Part shown: in pieces, positions 8,808 through 17,473 of the stretch | Layout: each line of letters begins with the position of its first letter | Position numbering within the stretch: position 1 is the stretch's first letter | Origin: Flammeovirgaceae bacterium | Lineage (GTDB): Bacteria; Bacteroidota; Bacteroidia; Cytophagales; Cyclobacteriaceae | Length of the DNA stretch: 49,929 bases | NCBI GenBank assembly: GCA_021300095.1 | Contig: JAJTHV010000097.1 | Location: 1-49,929 of the forward strand | Direction of reading: 5' to 3' | The notes under the pieces: model-generated | Database searches by the model: none | Told to the model about the DNA's origin: nothing | The model's input: the letters and a program-made list of their open reading frames with translations, nothing else | Translations under genes and position numbers: made by a program

Positions 8808-11351
8808 ATGAGAACAAGTATACTGTTCATTTTTTTAATTGCCTTAAGCATTACAACAAGTGCACAAGACATTACGGCCTTTGAATATTTTTTCGATAGT
8901 GACCCAGGCATTGGCTTGGCCACAGCAGCAAATCCATCTGCTTCGCCAACTGTGAATGATTTTACTATCTCTATTCCTGTGTCATCGTTGTCCAATGGGT
9001 TTCATACTTTATACCTGCGCGGAAAAAATACTAGCAATGAATGGACGCATACCCACTTCCGAACATTCTATATAGTTCCGCTTAGCACGCTATCGTCAGA
9101 CATGACACAAATAGAGTATTTTGTGGATACCGATCCGGGTGTAGGCTTGGCAACCCAAGTAACGGGTTTCTCTCCTGCTACCACCATTACCAACTTACCC
9201 ATCAATCTTGATGTCTCGACTTTAGCTACAGGCTTCCACACTATCTATGTTCGAGGCAAAAACACATCTGGTGAGTGGACGCATACGCACTTCCGCACAT
9301 TTTACATTGTACCGCTGAACACACTAAGTTCAAACATAACTCAGATCGAATATTTTGTGGATACCGATCCGGGTGTGGGCTTAGCAACTCAAGTAACGGG
9401 TTTCTCGCCTGCTGCAACCATTACTAACTTACCTATCGACCTATTGGCTTCGACCTATTCACAAGGTTTTCATACACTCTACGTGCGAAGCAAAAACACA
9501 GCTGGCGAATGGTCTCATACGCATTTTAGAAATTTTTACATCGTCAGCAACCTACCATCTACAGATAACCTAGTCAAGTTCGAATACTTCTTTGACACCG
9601 ACCCCGGCTTTGATAACGGAACCACTGCTCCCGTTGCACCCCCAGTTCCATCAGTGACCAATCAGGATATCTTTGCCGATGCATCGAGTCTTTCAATTGG
9701 TAGCCATACGATTTATGTTCGTGCCAAAGACAGTGGCGGTGAGTGGACGCAAGTGAGTACGGGAAGCTTTGCCGTCACCGCTGCATTACCTCCAACAATT
9801 ATTTCTTTTACTCCTGCTTCGGGATTAGTTGGAGCAACTGTCTCTATTACCGGAACCAACTTCAGCTCAATAGCTGCTAACAATACCGTGACCTTTAATG
9901 GAACTGCGGCTATTGTCACCGCCAGTACTTCAACAACTATTACCACAACGGTTCCTGTTGGCGCTACTACCGGGCCAATTGCCGTTACTGTTGCTGGAAA
10001 TACAAGCTCCAGCTCTACTAATTTTATAGTAACAGTTTGTCCATCCGCACCTGTGGCCATTTCTGGTCAAGGCTGTGCCAACACGGCCGTAAGTCTAAAT
10101 GCTTCTGGTGCTGTAAACGGCCAATATCGGTGGTACTCCGTAGCTACGGGCGGCACTGCCATCACGGGCGAAGTAAATAGCACCTATACCACACCAGCAC
10201 TTACTATTGCAACCATTTACTATGTTGCCATCAATGATGGCGCATGCGAAAGCCCACGCACTCCAGTCACGGCAACCATCAACCCTTTACCTACATCACC
10301 CTCTACAACGCCCGGCTCTTTGTGCGGCCCTACCGCTTCAGTATTGCTATCTGCATCCGGTGGAACCAACGGAGAATATCGATGGTACACAGTTGCAACA
10401 GGTGGAACAGCCCTTGCAGGAGAAGTGAATGCCACTTACACTACGCCTATAATCGCTGCCAACACTACTTACTATGTTGCTATCAACAACGGAACTTGTG
10501 AAAGTTCTCGCACGCCCGTAACGGCAACTGTACTTACTACAACTGCGCCAACCGCACTCAGTGGTGCCACTGCATGTCTAGGTAGTGCTGTCACGCTCAC
10601 GGCTTTGGGTGGGTTGGACGGACAATACAACTGGTACACGCTCGCCACAGGGGGAACAGCTATTCCGGGCGCAATAAATAGCACGTATCAAATTCCTTCA
10701 TTGACGACAACCTCCACGTTTTACGTTAGCCTAAATATTGGCGGCTGCGAAAGCACGCGCACACCTGTTACGGCCACAGTTCTTACCAGCGGATGTGCGC
10801 CTGTAATTGGCACACAAACGCTCACCACGCAGGTAGAAGGCAAAATTGAACTCAATCTACAATCTCTCATCACGACACCCGGCACATTGGATCCAAATTC
10901 TATCCGGATAGTTACTCAGCCCACCAGCGGGGCGATAGCCACTATCACCAATTTTCTGCTTACCATCGATTACAAAGGCAAACCCTTTTCAGGCAATGAA
11001 ACCATTGTCATCGAAGCGTGTAACACGAATGGGCTTTGTGGACAACAAACTTTTACCATTGAAGTAGCCGGAGAAGTGATTGTGTTCAATGCGGTGTCGC
11101 CCAATGGCGATGGCAAAAATGAATTTCTGGTTTTACAATATATCGAATCGATATCACCTAAAAATCAGGTGAGCATTTACAACCGATGGGGTGATGAAGT
11201 GTTTTCCATTTCGGATTATGACAATAAAACACGGGTTTTTGTCGGGCTTAGCATAGGTGGAAGGGAGCTTCCCAGCGGCACCTATTTTTATAAAATCGTA
11301 TTCCCAAATGCCAAACAAACAATGACTGGCTTCATTTCATTAAAGCACTAA
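8808..11351 (+). CDS. T9SS type B cargo with four EYFFDTDPG repeats, IPT/TIG and Ig-like domains
   Basis: The 847-residue protein begins with the leader MRTSILFIFLIALSITTSAQ. Four repeats of about 78 residues follow (~22-325), each opening EYF(F/V)D(T/S)DPG and closing with GxHTxYxRxK ... EW. Then come an IPT/TIG domain (~328-405), three related Ig-like modules (~410-655) marked by GQYRWYSVATGGTAI or variants and the SRTPVTATV strand, a linker, and the type B sorting domain from ~757 (VFNAVSPNGDGKNEFLVL, SIYNRWGDEVF, LPSGTYFYKI). The sorting domain closely matches that of the 1018-4902 protein in both residues and DNA. It sits 4 bp before the reading frame containing the PorP/SprF-like gene, so co-expression with its likely secretion partner is plausible. 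Confidence 0.9.
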   Translation: MRTSILFIFLIALSITTSAQDITAFEYFFDSDPGIGLATAANPSASPTVNDFTISIPVSSLSNGFHTLYLRGKNTSNEWTHTHFRTFYIVPLSTLSSDMTQIEYFVDTDPGVGLATQVTGFSPATTITNLPINLDVSTLATGFHTIYVRGKNTSGEWTHTHFRTFYIVPLNTLSSNITQIEYFVDTDPGVGLATQVTGFSPAATITNLPIDLLASTYSQGFHTLYVRSKNTAGEWSHTHFRNFYIVSNLPSTDNLVKFEYFFDTDPGFDNGTTAPVAPPVPSVTNQDIFADASSLSIGSHTIYVRAKDSGGEWTQVSTGSFAVTAALPPTIISFTPASGLVGATVSITGTNFSSIAANNTVTFNGTAAIVTASTSTTITTTVPVGATTGPIAVTVAGNTSSSSTNFIVTVCPSAPVAISGQGCANTAVSLNASGAVNGQYRWYSVATGGTAITGEVNSTYTTPALTIATIYYVAINDGACESPRTPVTATINPLPTSPSTTPGSLCGPTASVLLSASGGTNGEYRWYTVATGGTALAGEVNATYTTPIIAANTTYYVAINNGTCESSRTPVTATVLTTTAPTALSGATACLGSAVTLTALGGLDGQYNWYTLATGGTAIPGAINSTYQIPSLTTTSTFYVSLNIGGCESTRTPVTATVLTSGCAPVIGTQTLTTQVEGKIELNLQSLITTPGTLDPNSIRIVTQPTSGAIATITNFLLTIDYKGKPFSGNETIVIEACNTNGLCGQQTFTIEVAGEVIVFNAVSPNGDGKNEFLVLQYIESISPKNQVSIYNRWGDEVFSISDYDNKTRVFVGLSIGGRELPSGTYFYKIVFPNAKQTMTGFISLKH
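8868..9775 (+). repeat. Four in-frame ~78-codon repeats in the second type B cargo
   Basis: Units 2 and 3 are offset by exactly 234 bp (the codons for YFVD at 9117 and 9351) and share long runs of nearly identical DNA. Units 1 and 4 are more divergent. The closeness of units 2 and 3 suggests a recent internal duplication. Confidence 0.8.
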
Positions 11352-11445
11352 CTGTATGATTAACATAAAAAGCCCATACGAAGTGAAATCGCTATCACAT
11401 CATTATGTGATTTCAAAACGCAAAACAAATAGCGAGTTTTGGCTT

Positions 11446-12354
11446 ATGAAGGTTTTTCTCATTGGTTTGTCTGTCTTCTTCTGGCTCCCAGTAAGCGCGC
11501 AGCAAGATCCGTTGTATGCGCAGTACATTACCAATCCATTTGTAATCAATCCGGCTTATGCGGGTCTCACCAACAATTTAAATTTCTCCCTCAACTACCG
11601 CAACCAATGGGCCGGTTTTGAAGGGAGTCCAAAAACGATCAACTTCAACGGACATATTTCGCTACGAAACAATCAAATGGGTGCAGGGTTGATGGTAGTT
11701 TCCGATCAGATCGGCAACAGCAAAATCACAGAGGTATTCGGATCTTATAGTTATCGTATCAATCTGACCGATGACAAAATTTTATCGTTCGGATTGCAAG
11801 CCGGTATGGCGAATTATCAAATCGATAATTCGAAAGTAAATCCCTTTCACAAAGACGATGACTTGTTTCTTGGAAACATTTCTGAAACCAAGCCGAGTTT
11901 TGGTTTCGGTGCTATTTTGAAAAACGACAAATTCATGGTCGGGCTTTCGGTGCCTCGCATGTTGCGATCTACGCTGGAATCTCAAGGACAGCAGGCGACT
12001 CTTTACACACAGCACTACTATCTGATGGGGTCTTATCTTTTCTTTATTTCCGAACACATTCGCTTTAAGCAGGCTACCATGATTAAAATGGTAAGTGGAG
12101 CGCCTTTGTCAATGGATTTGAACGCCTCTCTTATTCTCCATGAAAATTATCAGGCGGGCTTGCTCACGCGCAACTTCAACACGTATGGTCTTTTTATGCA
12201 GGCGCTTTTTAAAGATACGTTTCGAATCGGCTATGTCTTTGAAGTGCCCACCAGTTCCGCGATCGGTGCCAACTTTTCTACCCATGAAATTTGTATTGGG
12301 TATCGAATCAGTGCTTTTACTTTCCATTCGAAGTCGGGTGTTTTCAATTTCTAG
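11446..12354 (+). CDS. PorP/SprF family T9SS-associated outer-membrane protein
   Basis: The open frame extends back to 11356, but the ATG at 11446 puts the signal peptide MKVFLIGLSVFFWLPVSAQ at the N-terminus and is preferred. The 302-residue protein then shows the family signature QQDPLYAQYITNPFVINPAY with AGLTNNLNFSLNYRNQWAGF, followed by alternating strands ending in an aromatic residue, as expected of a beta-barrel. PorP/SprF-like proteins are known to accompany T9SS cargo with type B sorting domains; SprF is needed for SprB secretion in Flavobacterium johnsoniae. Its place directly after a type B cargo fits that role. It is probably dedicated to the cargo here rather than being the core PorP. 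Confidence 0.92.
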   Translation: MKVFLIGLSVFFWLPVSAQQDPLYAQYITNPFVINPAYAGLTNNLNFSLNYRNQWAGFEGSPKTINFNGHISLRNNQMGAGLMVVSDQIGNSKITEVFGSYSYRINLTDDKILSFGLQAGMANYQIDNSKVNPFHKDDDLFLGNISETKPSFGFGAILKNDKFMVGLSVPRMLRSTLESQGQQATLYTQHYYLMGSYLFFISEHIRFKQATMIKMVSGAPLSMDLNASLILHENYQAGLLTRNFNTYGLFMQALFKDTFRIGYVFEVPTSSAIGANFSTHEICIGYRISAFTFHSKSGVFNF

Positions 12355-12434
12355 TCTAAAAATCATACTACTATTAAGTCAGGGTTTTTCTTTTTGTAAT
12401 TTTCTTCATAAATCGGTAATCTAAATCGATTGTT

Positions 12435-14081
12435 ATGGAAGCCTCTAGTCCTCTTGCCCGGTTTTTACATTGGGAAAAACAAAAGCCATCTGGCCTATTT
12501 TTAAATCAACCGATCAACGGTGGAAAAAAAACCTGGACCTACCAGGAAGCGGGCACCGAAATTCGAAAAATGGCTTCGGCCATCAAAGCGCTCGGCTATC
12601 CCGATAGAAGTAACATTGCCATTCTCTCTAAAAACTGCGCCCATTGGGTAATGGCCGACTTGGCGATTATGATGACAGGACACGTTTCTGTTCCACTTTA
12701 TGCTACGCTTACGGCACCATCGATTAAACAAATTTTAGATCATAGCGAGTCAAAAGCGATCATCATTGGAAAACTAGATGAATATGCGACCCAGCAAGAA
12801 GGCATCTCAAGCGGCATTGCTCGCATTGGAGTTGAAATGTATGGGGTGCGCGAATCTCTTTCGTGGGAAAAATTAGTAGAGGCAAACCCTCCGATTCAAT
12901 CCATTTACAACTGGGGTAAAGATGACCTAATGACAATCATGTACACCTCGGGAACCACCGGCATGCCAAAAGGCGTGATGCATACGGCTGGTAATTTTGA
13001 TGTAGTACTCAGAGCAGCGATTGAAGAACTAGGCTTGCCGATGGAGCCAAGCTTATTCTCCTACTTACCGATGAGTCATATTGCAGAGCGCATGGGTATA
13101 GAAGTATATGGATTTTATTCGGGCGCCCAGTTTTCGTTTGCCGAATCGCTGGACACCTTTCCAAAGAACCTTTTTGAAACCCAGCCGCATTCCTTTTTTG
13201 CGGTGCCCCGCATCTGGGCAAAGTTCCGCGAAAAGATTTTGGAAAAAATGCCACAGAAAAAATTGAGTCGGTTGTTGTCCATTCCCATCATCGGAGGCAT
13301 TGTGAAGAAAAGCATTCGCAAAAAATTAGGGCTCAGTCGTGCCACGCATATTTATTCAGGTGCGGCACCTATTTCAGTCGACTTATTAGAATGGTTCAAA
13401 TCCATTGGTATTGAAATTTTTCAGGCTATCGGTATGACGGAGGATTGTGTGTTTTCGCACTTCAATCGCCACGGAAAAAATAAAATTGGATCGGTGGGCA
13501 TTCCATTTAAAAACGTGAAAGTAAAAATTGCCGATGATGGAGAGCTTCGCTTGAAGAGTGATGCCAACATGAAAGGCTACTATAAAGAGCCTGGATTAAC
13601 AGCAGAATCGTTTGATGAAGAAGGCTATTTAAAAACAGGAGACAAAGGTGAAATTGACAGTGAAGGATTTTTGACAATCGTAGGACGTATCAAAGATCAA
13701 TTCAAAACGGACAAAGGCAAGTACGTGGCACCGGCTCCAATCGAAATGAAGTTGTTGGCCAATACAGACATCGAACAAGTTTGTGTGGTGGGTATGGGCA
13801 TACCTCAGCCTATCGCACTCACCGTTTTATCCGCAGCCGGCAAAACGAAATCAAAGGAAGCTATTATCGAAAGTTTGTCTGCATCTCTCAAAGAAGTAAA
13901 TGCCGAATTAGAGTCGTATGAGAAAATTGAGAAAGCAGTAATCATGCAAGGCGAATGGACCGTGCCCAACGGACTGATGACTCCTACCATGAAGGTGAAA
14001 CGAAACGAAGTCGAAAAAATTCACGTGCCAAAATATCCCGCTTGGTATCACACAAAAGAAGGAGCGGTGATTTGGGAGTAA
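12435..14081 (+). CDS. AMP-dependent long-chain acyl-CoA synthetase
   Basis: The 548-residue enzyme of the ANL superfamily activates a carboxylate as acyl-AMP and transfers it to CoA. Visible motifs are the P-loop YTSGTTGMPKGV (from residue 170), the acyl-binding region with SYLPMSHIAERM, YSGAAPIS, the AIGMTE motif, TGDKGEID, the hinge GRIKDQFKTDKGKYVAP, and a C-terminal PTMKVKR with the likely catalytic lysine. Length and the AERM motif fit the long-chain (FadD15-like) group. There is no signal peptide, so it is cytoplasmic. It lies 80 bp after the PorP/SprF-like gene and is functionally unrelated to it. Substrate length is inferred from family resemblance only. Confidence 0.88.
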   Translation: MEASSPLARFLHWEKQKPSGLFLNQPINGGKKTWTYQEAGTEIRKMASAIKALGYPDRSNIAILSKNCAHWVMADLAIMMTGHVSVPLYATLTAPSIKQILDHSESKAIIIGKLDEYATQQEGISSGIARIGVEMYGVRESLSWEKLVEANPPIQSIYNWGKDDLMTIMYTSGTTGMPKGVMHTAGNFDVVLRAAIEELGLPMEPSLFSYLPMSHIAERMGIEVYGFYSGAQFSFAESLDTFPKNLFETQPHSFFAVPRIWAKFREKILEKMPQKKLSRLLSIPIIGGIVKKSIRKKLGLSRATHIYSGAAPISVDLLEWFKSIGIEIFQAIGMTEDCVFSHFNRHGKNKIGSVGIPFKNVKVKIADDGELRLKSDANMKGYYKEPGLTAESFDEEGYLKTGDKGEIDSEGFLTIVGRIKDQFKTDKGKYVAPAPIEMKLLANTDIEQVCVVGMGIPQPIALTVLSAAGKTKSKEAIIESLSASLKEVNAELESYEKIEKAVIMQGEWTVPNGLMTPTMKVKRNEVEKIHVPKYPAWYHTKEGAVIWE

Positions 14082-14086
14082 CACCA

Positions 14087-14160
14087 AATTTGAAAATTTG
14101 AAAATGAGTCAATTGGTCAATTCTTCAACTAAACCAAACTCATCTTCAAATTTTCAAATT
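14087..14160. repeat. Intergenic inverted repeat, 22-bp arms
   Basis: The left arm 14087-14108 and right arm 14139-14160 are reverse complements with a single mismatch, around a 30-nt spacer. Each arm is itself made of a repeated AT-rich word (TTTGAAAA). It begins 6 bp after the stop of the acyl-CoA synthetase gene, so in RNA it would fold as a long hairpin and may end or stabilise that transcript. Confidence 0.75.
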
Positions 14161-14199
14161 GTTGTGTTTTTATAGTTGTTACCTCACTTAGGTTTTCTT

Positions 14200-15594
14200 A
14201 TGAGAAACTTCTTTTCATCAATGGTTATGTTGAGCACCTTCAGCTATGCGCAGGCTCAGCACACAACCATTGAAATACCACTTTCATCGAATGATGTTTC
14301 AGATATTCAATCGATTCCAAATGGAGATAGCTTATTTGTAGCTGTTGATTGGTATGACTTCGTGCCCAAAACAAAAGACTATGGCAATAGCATGGCTTTG
14401 AAATATGGTTATTGGATTGACCCCAGTGGAAACATCAGTAAGACATCTTTTGGGTTTATTGAAAAAGCTGCTTTGCTTTCGGTAGAATGTAATCAAGACA
14501 CCTGTTCTTACTATTACCTTAAGCTTTCAAAAAAGGAAAAGAAAAATGTAATTAGTAGAATGGCCAGCAAAAAGGGCGGCAAGCAGGCAACTTTTACGAA
14601 TACTGAAATTTCATTTTTAGGAGATGAGTTGATTGCTCTAACAAAATTTGATTCGCAACTGGTTTGTTTATCATTTGATTCGAAAACCAAAAAACTTCAC
14701 ATTAAACAAATCAATCAGTCACCTAAAGAAATCCAACGAGAAATGGATTTATCCATATTGAAGAAATTAAAGCTTCACCCAATAACTTATATAGATAGTG
14801 AGGCTTTTACAAGCATTGGAGACGCCTCATCCATGAACAAACTCTTTTATGAGAACGGTAAGCTCATTTTCATTTCAGTCGAGAATAACAAGACTATGAA
14901 TTTGATTACGTTGAATTTAGAAACTGGTGAAGAAACGAGGCACAGTTCTTCATTGCCCGAAAACAAGAAACTGAATACATTTTATCATCGAGGAATCATT
15001 TACAGCATTGCTGCTATATCCAACAGTGAGTATTTGTTTACCGCTCAGCGATACGGTACTGATAGCCTGACAACAAAAATAGCACTTCCACGTCTCTTAA
15101 AATATGATGAATTCCCCATTTACGTGCGACATGGAAAGTTAAAAACAATTAAAAAGGAGTCTTCACTTTTTAAATTAATGAATATAAGGCCTGAGTATCA
15201 CATCGCTATTGTTTTAGAGGAAAGAATGGGAAAGCCCCTTTTTGTCTTTGGTGATTTTCTTGATGTCAAAGGCACCGGATTTGGTGGAGGCATTGACCCA
15301 TTGACTTCGATAACTATATTTTTAATAACCTCAGCCTTAAGGCAAACTTTTGGTGAAGGAGTAGGTATCAGCAGATACAGCTACCTGGAAGAAGACGCAA
15401 ATGACATTTATAAAATTGTGAATGAGTATAAGGAAAATCCGCCTATTCGTCAAAGGATTGATGACTACGAGATAGCAGAGCAGAAGAAGAAAAAAGATTT
15501 CGAAATCAAGTTATATCGTCAACTAAAGTCAGGTGTGGCGAGCATCTACCACGTCAGAAAAGAAAGCAAGTTGCGTGTCGTAAAACATAAGTAA
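14200..15594 (+). CDS. Exported protein of unknown function
   Basis: The ATG at 14200 gives the leader MRNFFSSMVMLSTFSYAQAQ with probable cleavage after AQA. The 464-residue product is rich in lysine and in short beta-strand stretches (ISFLGDELIALTKFD, LVCLSFDSKTKKLHIKQI, NLITLNLETGEETRHSSSLP), which hints at a beta-propeller-like arrangement without a clear repeat. A glycine-rich hydrophobic stretch (DVKGTGFGGGIDPLTSITIF) lies near residue 365, and the C-terminus is highly charged. I do not recognise a family. Inverted repeats flank it on both sides (14087-14160, 15593-15636), so it looks like a single-gene transcription unit. Confidence 0.7.
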   Translation: MRNFFSSMVMLSTFSYAQAQHTTIEIPLSSNDVSDIQSIPNGDSLFVAVDWYDFVPKTKDYGNSMALKYGYWIDPSGNISKTSFGFIEKAALLSVECNQDTCSYYYLKLSKKEKKNVISRMASKKGGKQATFTNTEISFLGDELIALTKFDSQLVCLSFDSKTKKLHIKQINQSPKEIQREMDLSILKKLKLHPITYIDSEAFTSIGDASSMNKLFYENGKLIFISVENNKTMNLITLNLETGEETRHSSSLPENKKLNTFYHRGIIYSIAAISNSEYLFTAQRYGTDSLTTKIALPRLLKYDEFPIYVRHGKLKTIKKESSLFKLMNIRPEYHIAIVLEERMGKPLFVFGDFLDVKGTGFGGGIDPLTSITIFLITSALRQTFGEGVGISRYSYLEEDANDIYKIVNEYKENPPIRQRIDDYEIAEQKKKKDFEIKLYRQLKSGVASIYHVRKESKLRVVKHK

Positions 15595-15636
15595 TTCGAT
15601 GATTCGATAATTAGCAAACTACCGAATCATCGAATT
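15593..15636. terminator. Perfect 14-bp inverted repeat between convergent genes
   Basis: AATTCGATGATTCG (15593-15606) is the exact reverse complement of CGAATCATCGAATT (15623-15636), with a 16-nt loop. The left arm overlaps the TAA of the upstream gene, and the repeat lies 7 bp from the stop of the convergent hydrolase gene. It is therefore a likely bidirectional terminator. As at 14087-14160, the arm consists of a repeated short word (ATTCGATG / ATTCG). Confidence 0.7.
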
Positions 15637-15642
15637 AACAAA

Positions 15643-16491
15643 TTATTTCAACCTTGCCCTGAAAAACTCCAAAGAGTGTTTGTAGGCATCGGCACCAAAC
15701 TCTTTGTTGTATTTTGGATTGCTAGGGTTCGCGAAAGCGTGATCGGCATCATACGACTTCACCGTTAATTTCTTTCCGGCTTCAGCCATGTTCTTCTGAA
15801 ATTTCTCGGTCATATCTTTGTTGATCCACTTGTCTTGTGTGGGCCAAATATCCAGCACATCACAATTCAACGTTTTCAGACGATCTAATTTATCTTCTGG
15901 CTGGCCGTAGTAAATGATACAAGCTGCAGCTTGGGTTCCCGCTGTCAAAGCTGCTTGCATCGATTGGCCACCGCCAAAACACCAGCCAATGGTACCAATT
16001 TTTGCGTCAGGTCCTGCAAAAGCAATCGCACCTTTCACAATTTCTGTTCCTCTCTCCTGTTTGAATTCGCCCATGAACTTACCTGCACTTTGCGGATCGG
16101 TAGCCAATTTTCCATCATACATGTCTAAAGCGATCACGTTTACATTTCCTAAGTCGTTGTACAAGTTTTCTGCTTCGCGTTTGATGTGGTCATTCAGTCC
16201 CCACCATTCTTGAAACACGAAGATCCAATTGTTGGATTTTACTTTAGCCTCGATGTAGTACGCATTGGCCTCTACACCATCGGCACATTTTAATTTGATC
16301 ATCTTGCCACCGGCTTGTGTTTCGTGCACATACGGCAGCGGGCTTGGGTGATCTCGATTGAATTTTTTGTTGGATGCGAGAACGGCAAACTTCTCAGTAG
16401 CCGATGTGTGGCAGATCGTTTCTGTCGGTTTGGTTTGCGCAAATGACCATGCAGGCAAAACAAGTAGGAGGAATAAGGTAATTCTCTTCAT
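15643..16491 (-). CDS. Secreted dienelactone hydrolase family protein
   Basis: The start at 16491 gives the leader MKRITLFLLLVLPAWSFAQ; nine residues further upstream are possible but would precede the signal. The 282-residue alpha/beta hydrolase shows the DLH nucleophile motif GWCFGGGQSM with Cys near residue 169. Downstream are an acid-containing segment DIWPTQDKWI and YDADHAFANP with the catalytic His, so a Cys-Asp-His triad is visible. The strand-rich N-terminal segment INEWWGL-like (VFQEWWGLNDHIKREAENL) matches the family. The substrate is unknown; family members open lactone or ester bonds. Periplasmic location follows from the leader. The convergent upstream neighbour is unrelated. Confidence 0.88.
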   Translation of the reverse strand: MKRITLFLLLVLPAWSFAQTKPTETICHTSATEKFAVLASNKKFNRDHPSPLPYVHETQAGGKMIKLKCADGVEANAYYIEAKVKSNNWIFVFQEWWGLNDHIKREAENLYNDLGNVNVIALDMYDGKLATDPQSAGKFMGEFKQERGTEIVKGAIAFAGPDAKIGTIGWCFGGGQSMQAALTAGTQAAACIIYYGQPEDKLDRLKTLNCDVLDIWPTQDKWINKDMTEKFQKNMAEAGKKLTVKSYDADHAFANPSNPKYNKEFGADAYKHSLEFFRARLK

Positions 16492-16548
16492 GTTTATTGG
16501 TTTAGTTGTTGTGTGCAAGTAACAATAAAATCGCTGTTTTAGTTTTAG

Positions 16549-17019
16549 CTAATCCTTCCACTGCCCTCGCTGCACGCGATCAAACGTAATCAAATCGGTA
16601 TTGATTGGCTCGAGCCCACCTTGTCGCAGGAGCATGGCAATTTGTGCACGATGATACGATGAATGGTTGACCAGATGCATCATGATGGTTTCTACATTGT
16701 TCGTGTACAAATCGCCTACATAGTTGTGGTATGTCATCTCGCGGTCGAATCCATCAGTTTCTTCCACATAAGTAATCCATTGCGCATTAGCGTTGATTAC
16801 CATCGTCTGTAAAGTTTCCAACGAATAGTCGCCCCACAATTTTACAGCCGGAGCTGGCAAGCCTTTTATTCGGTGCAGCCATAGAAACTGGGCCGCTAAC
16901 ACGTGTCCAAACAGTGTGGTGATTTTTGCATCGCGCACTTGCTGGCGAAGCAGGCATTCCATCACGCGATTATTCGCCCACGCGTTGTATTGATATAACT
17001 TTACAAAATACTTCTTCAT
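16549..17019 (-). CDS. DinB family protein
   Basis: The 156-residue four-helix protein starts MKKYFVKLYQYNAWANNRVM, the usual DinB opening. The putative metal ligands are His in TTLFGHVLAAQFLWLHR and the pair in HLVNHSSYHRAQIAMLLRQG. The C-terminal GGLEPINTDLITF is also typical. DinB/YfiT-like proteins are proposed metal-dependent transferases, often acting on low-molecular-weight thiols, but most are uncharacterised and no substrate can be named. It is cytoplasmic, with no leader. It lies 57 bp upstream of the dienelactone hydrolase on the same strand, so the two may share a transcript. Confidence 0.88.
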   Translation of the reverse strand: MKKYFVKLYQYNAWANNRVMECLLRQQVRDAKITTLFGHVLAAQFLWLHRIKGLPAPAVKLWGDYSLETLQTMVINANAQWITYVEETDGFDREMTYHNYVGDLYTNNVETIMMHLVNHSSYHRAQIAMLLRQGGLEPINTDLITFDRVQRGQWKD

Positions 17020-17047
17020 TCGTACATTCCACTTTAACTAACTAATA

Positions 17048-17388
17048 ATGAAAACGGCTTCAAGTTACAGAGTTTCTTTGATCGTTGCTTTATGCTGCGC
17101 GACAATCACCACGTTTTCTCAGACAAAATACCCCACACAATCGATTGAGGGTTATTCTGATTTAAATTTTTACTTACGCTGAGCGAGACTCGCTAACGTT
17201 GTCAGCGAACAAAGAAGAGTTGACTTTCTATCCGGCATGGAATTCCTCACGGGATCAAAGATGTACTGACGGTAGAGTGAACCGAAACCATGTGGGGAGC
17301 GGCACCTTTCAAAGGAAAGACCATTCATGAGACAGCTACCGTAGTTAAAAAATTAGAACAAGCCGGAGCGGTGCTTATAGCAAGTTAA
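17048..17388 (+). pseudogene. Decayed amidase (amidase signature family) remnant with signal peptide
   Basis: Reading from ATG 17048 gives a clean leader (MKTASSYRVSLIVALCCATI then TTFSQ), but the frame stops at a TGA soon after. Amidase pieces appear in two other frames: KEELTFYPAW from 17211, then HGIPHGIKDVLTVE from 17236, an in-frame TGA, and TETMWGAAPFKGKTIHETAT with VVKKLEQAGAVLIAS to the TAA at 17386. These match the N-terminal amidase order of an E-E-L-x-F-Y-P segment, HGIPxGIKD with the catalytic Lys, and AGAVLIAK. About 60 residues are missing between the first two pieces, and the bulk of the enzyme (Ser-cisSer-Lys core) is absent. It cannot make an active enzyme. Confidence 0.8.
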
Positions 17389-17473
17389 TAATGGGTGTAC
17401 TTGATGTGATTCTTTACAGCACCCGCAGGGGGTCTATTCCTTGATAAATAATCAAATCAATTGGTGGTTTTCT

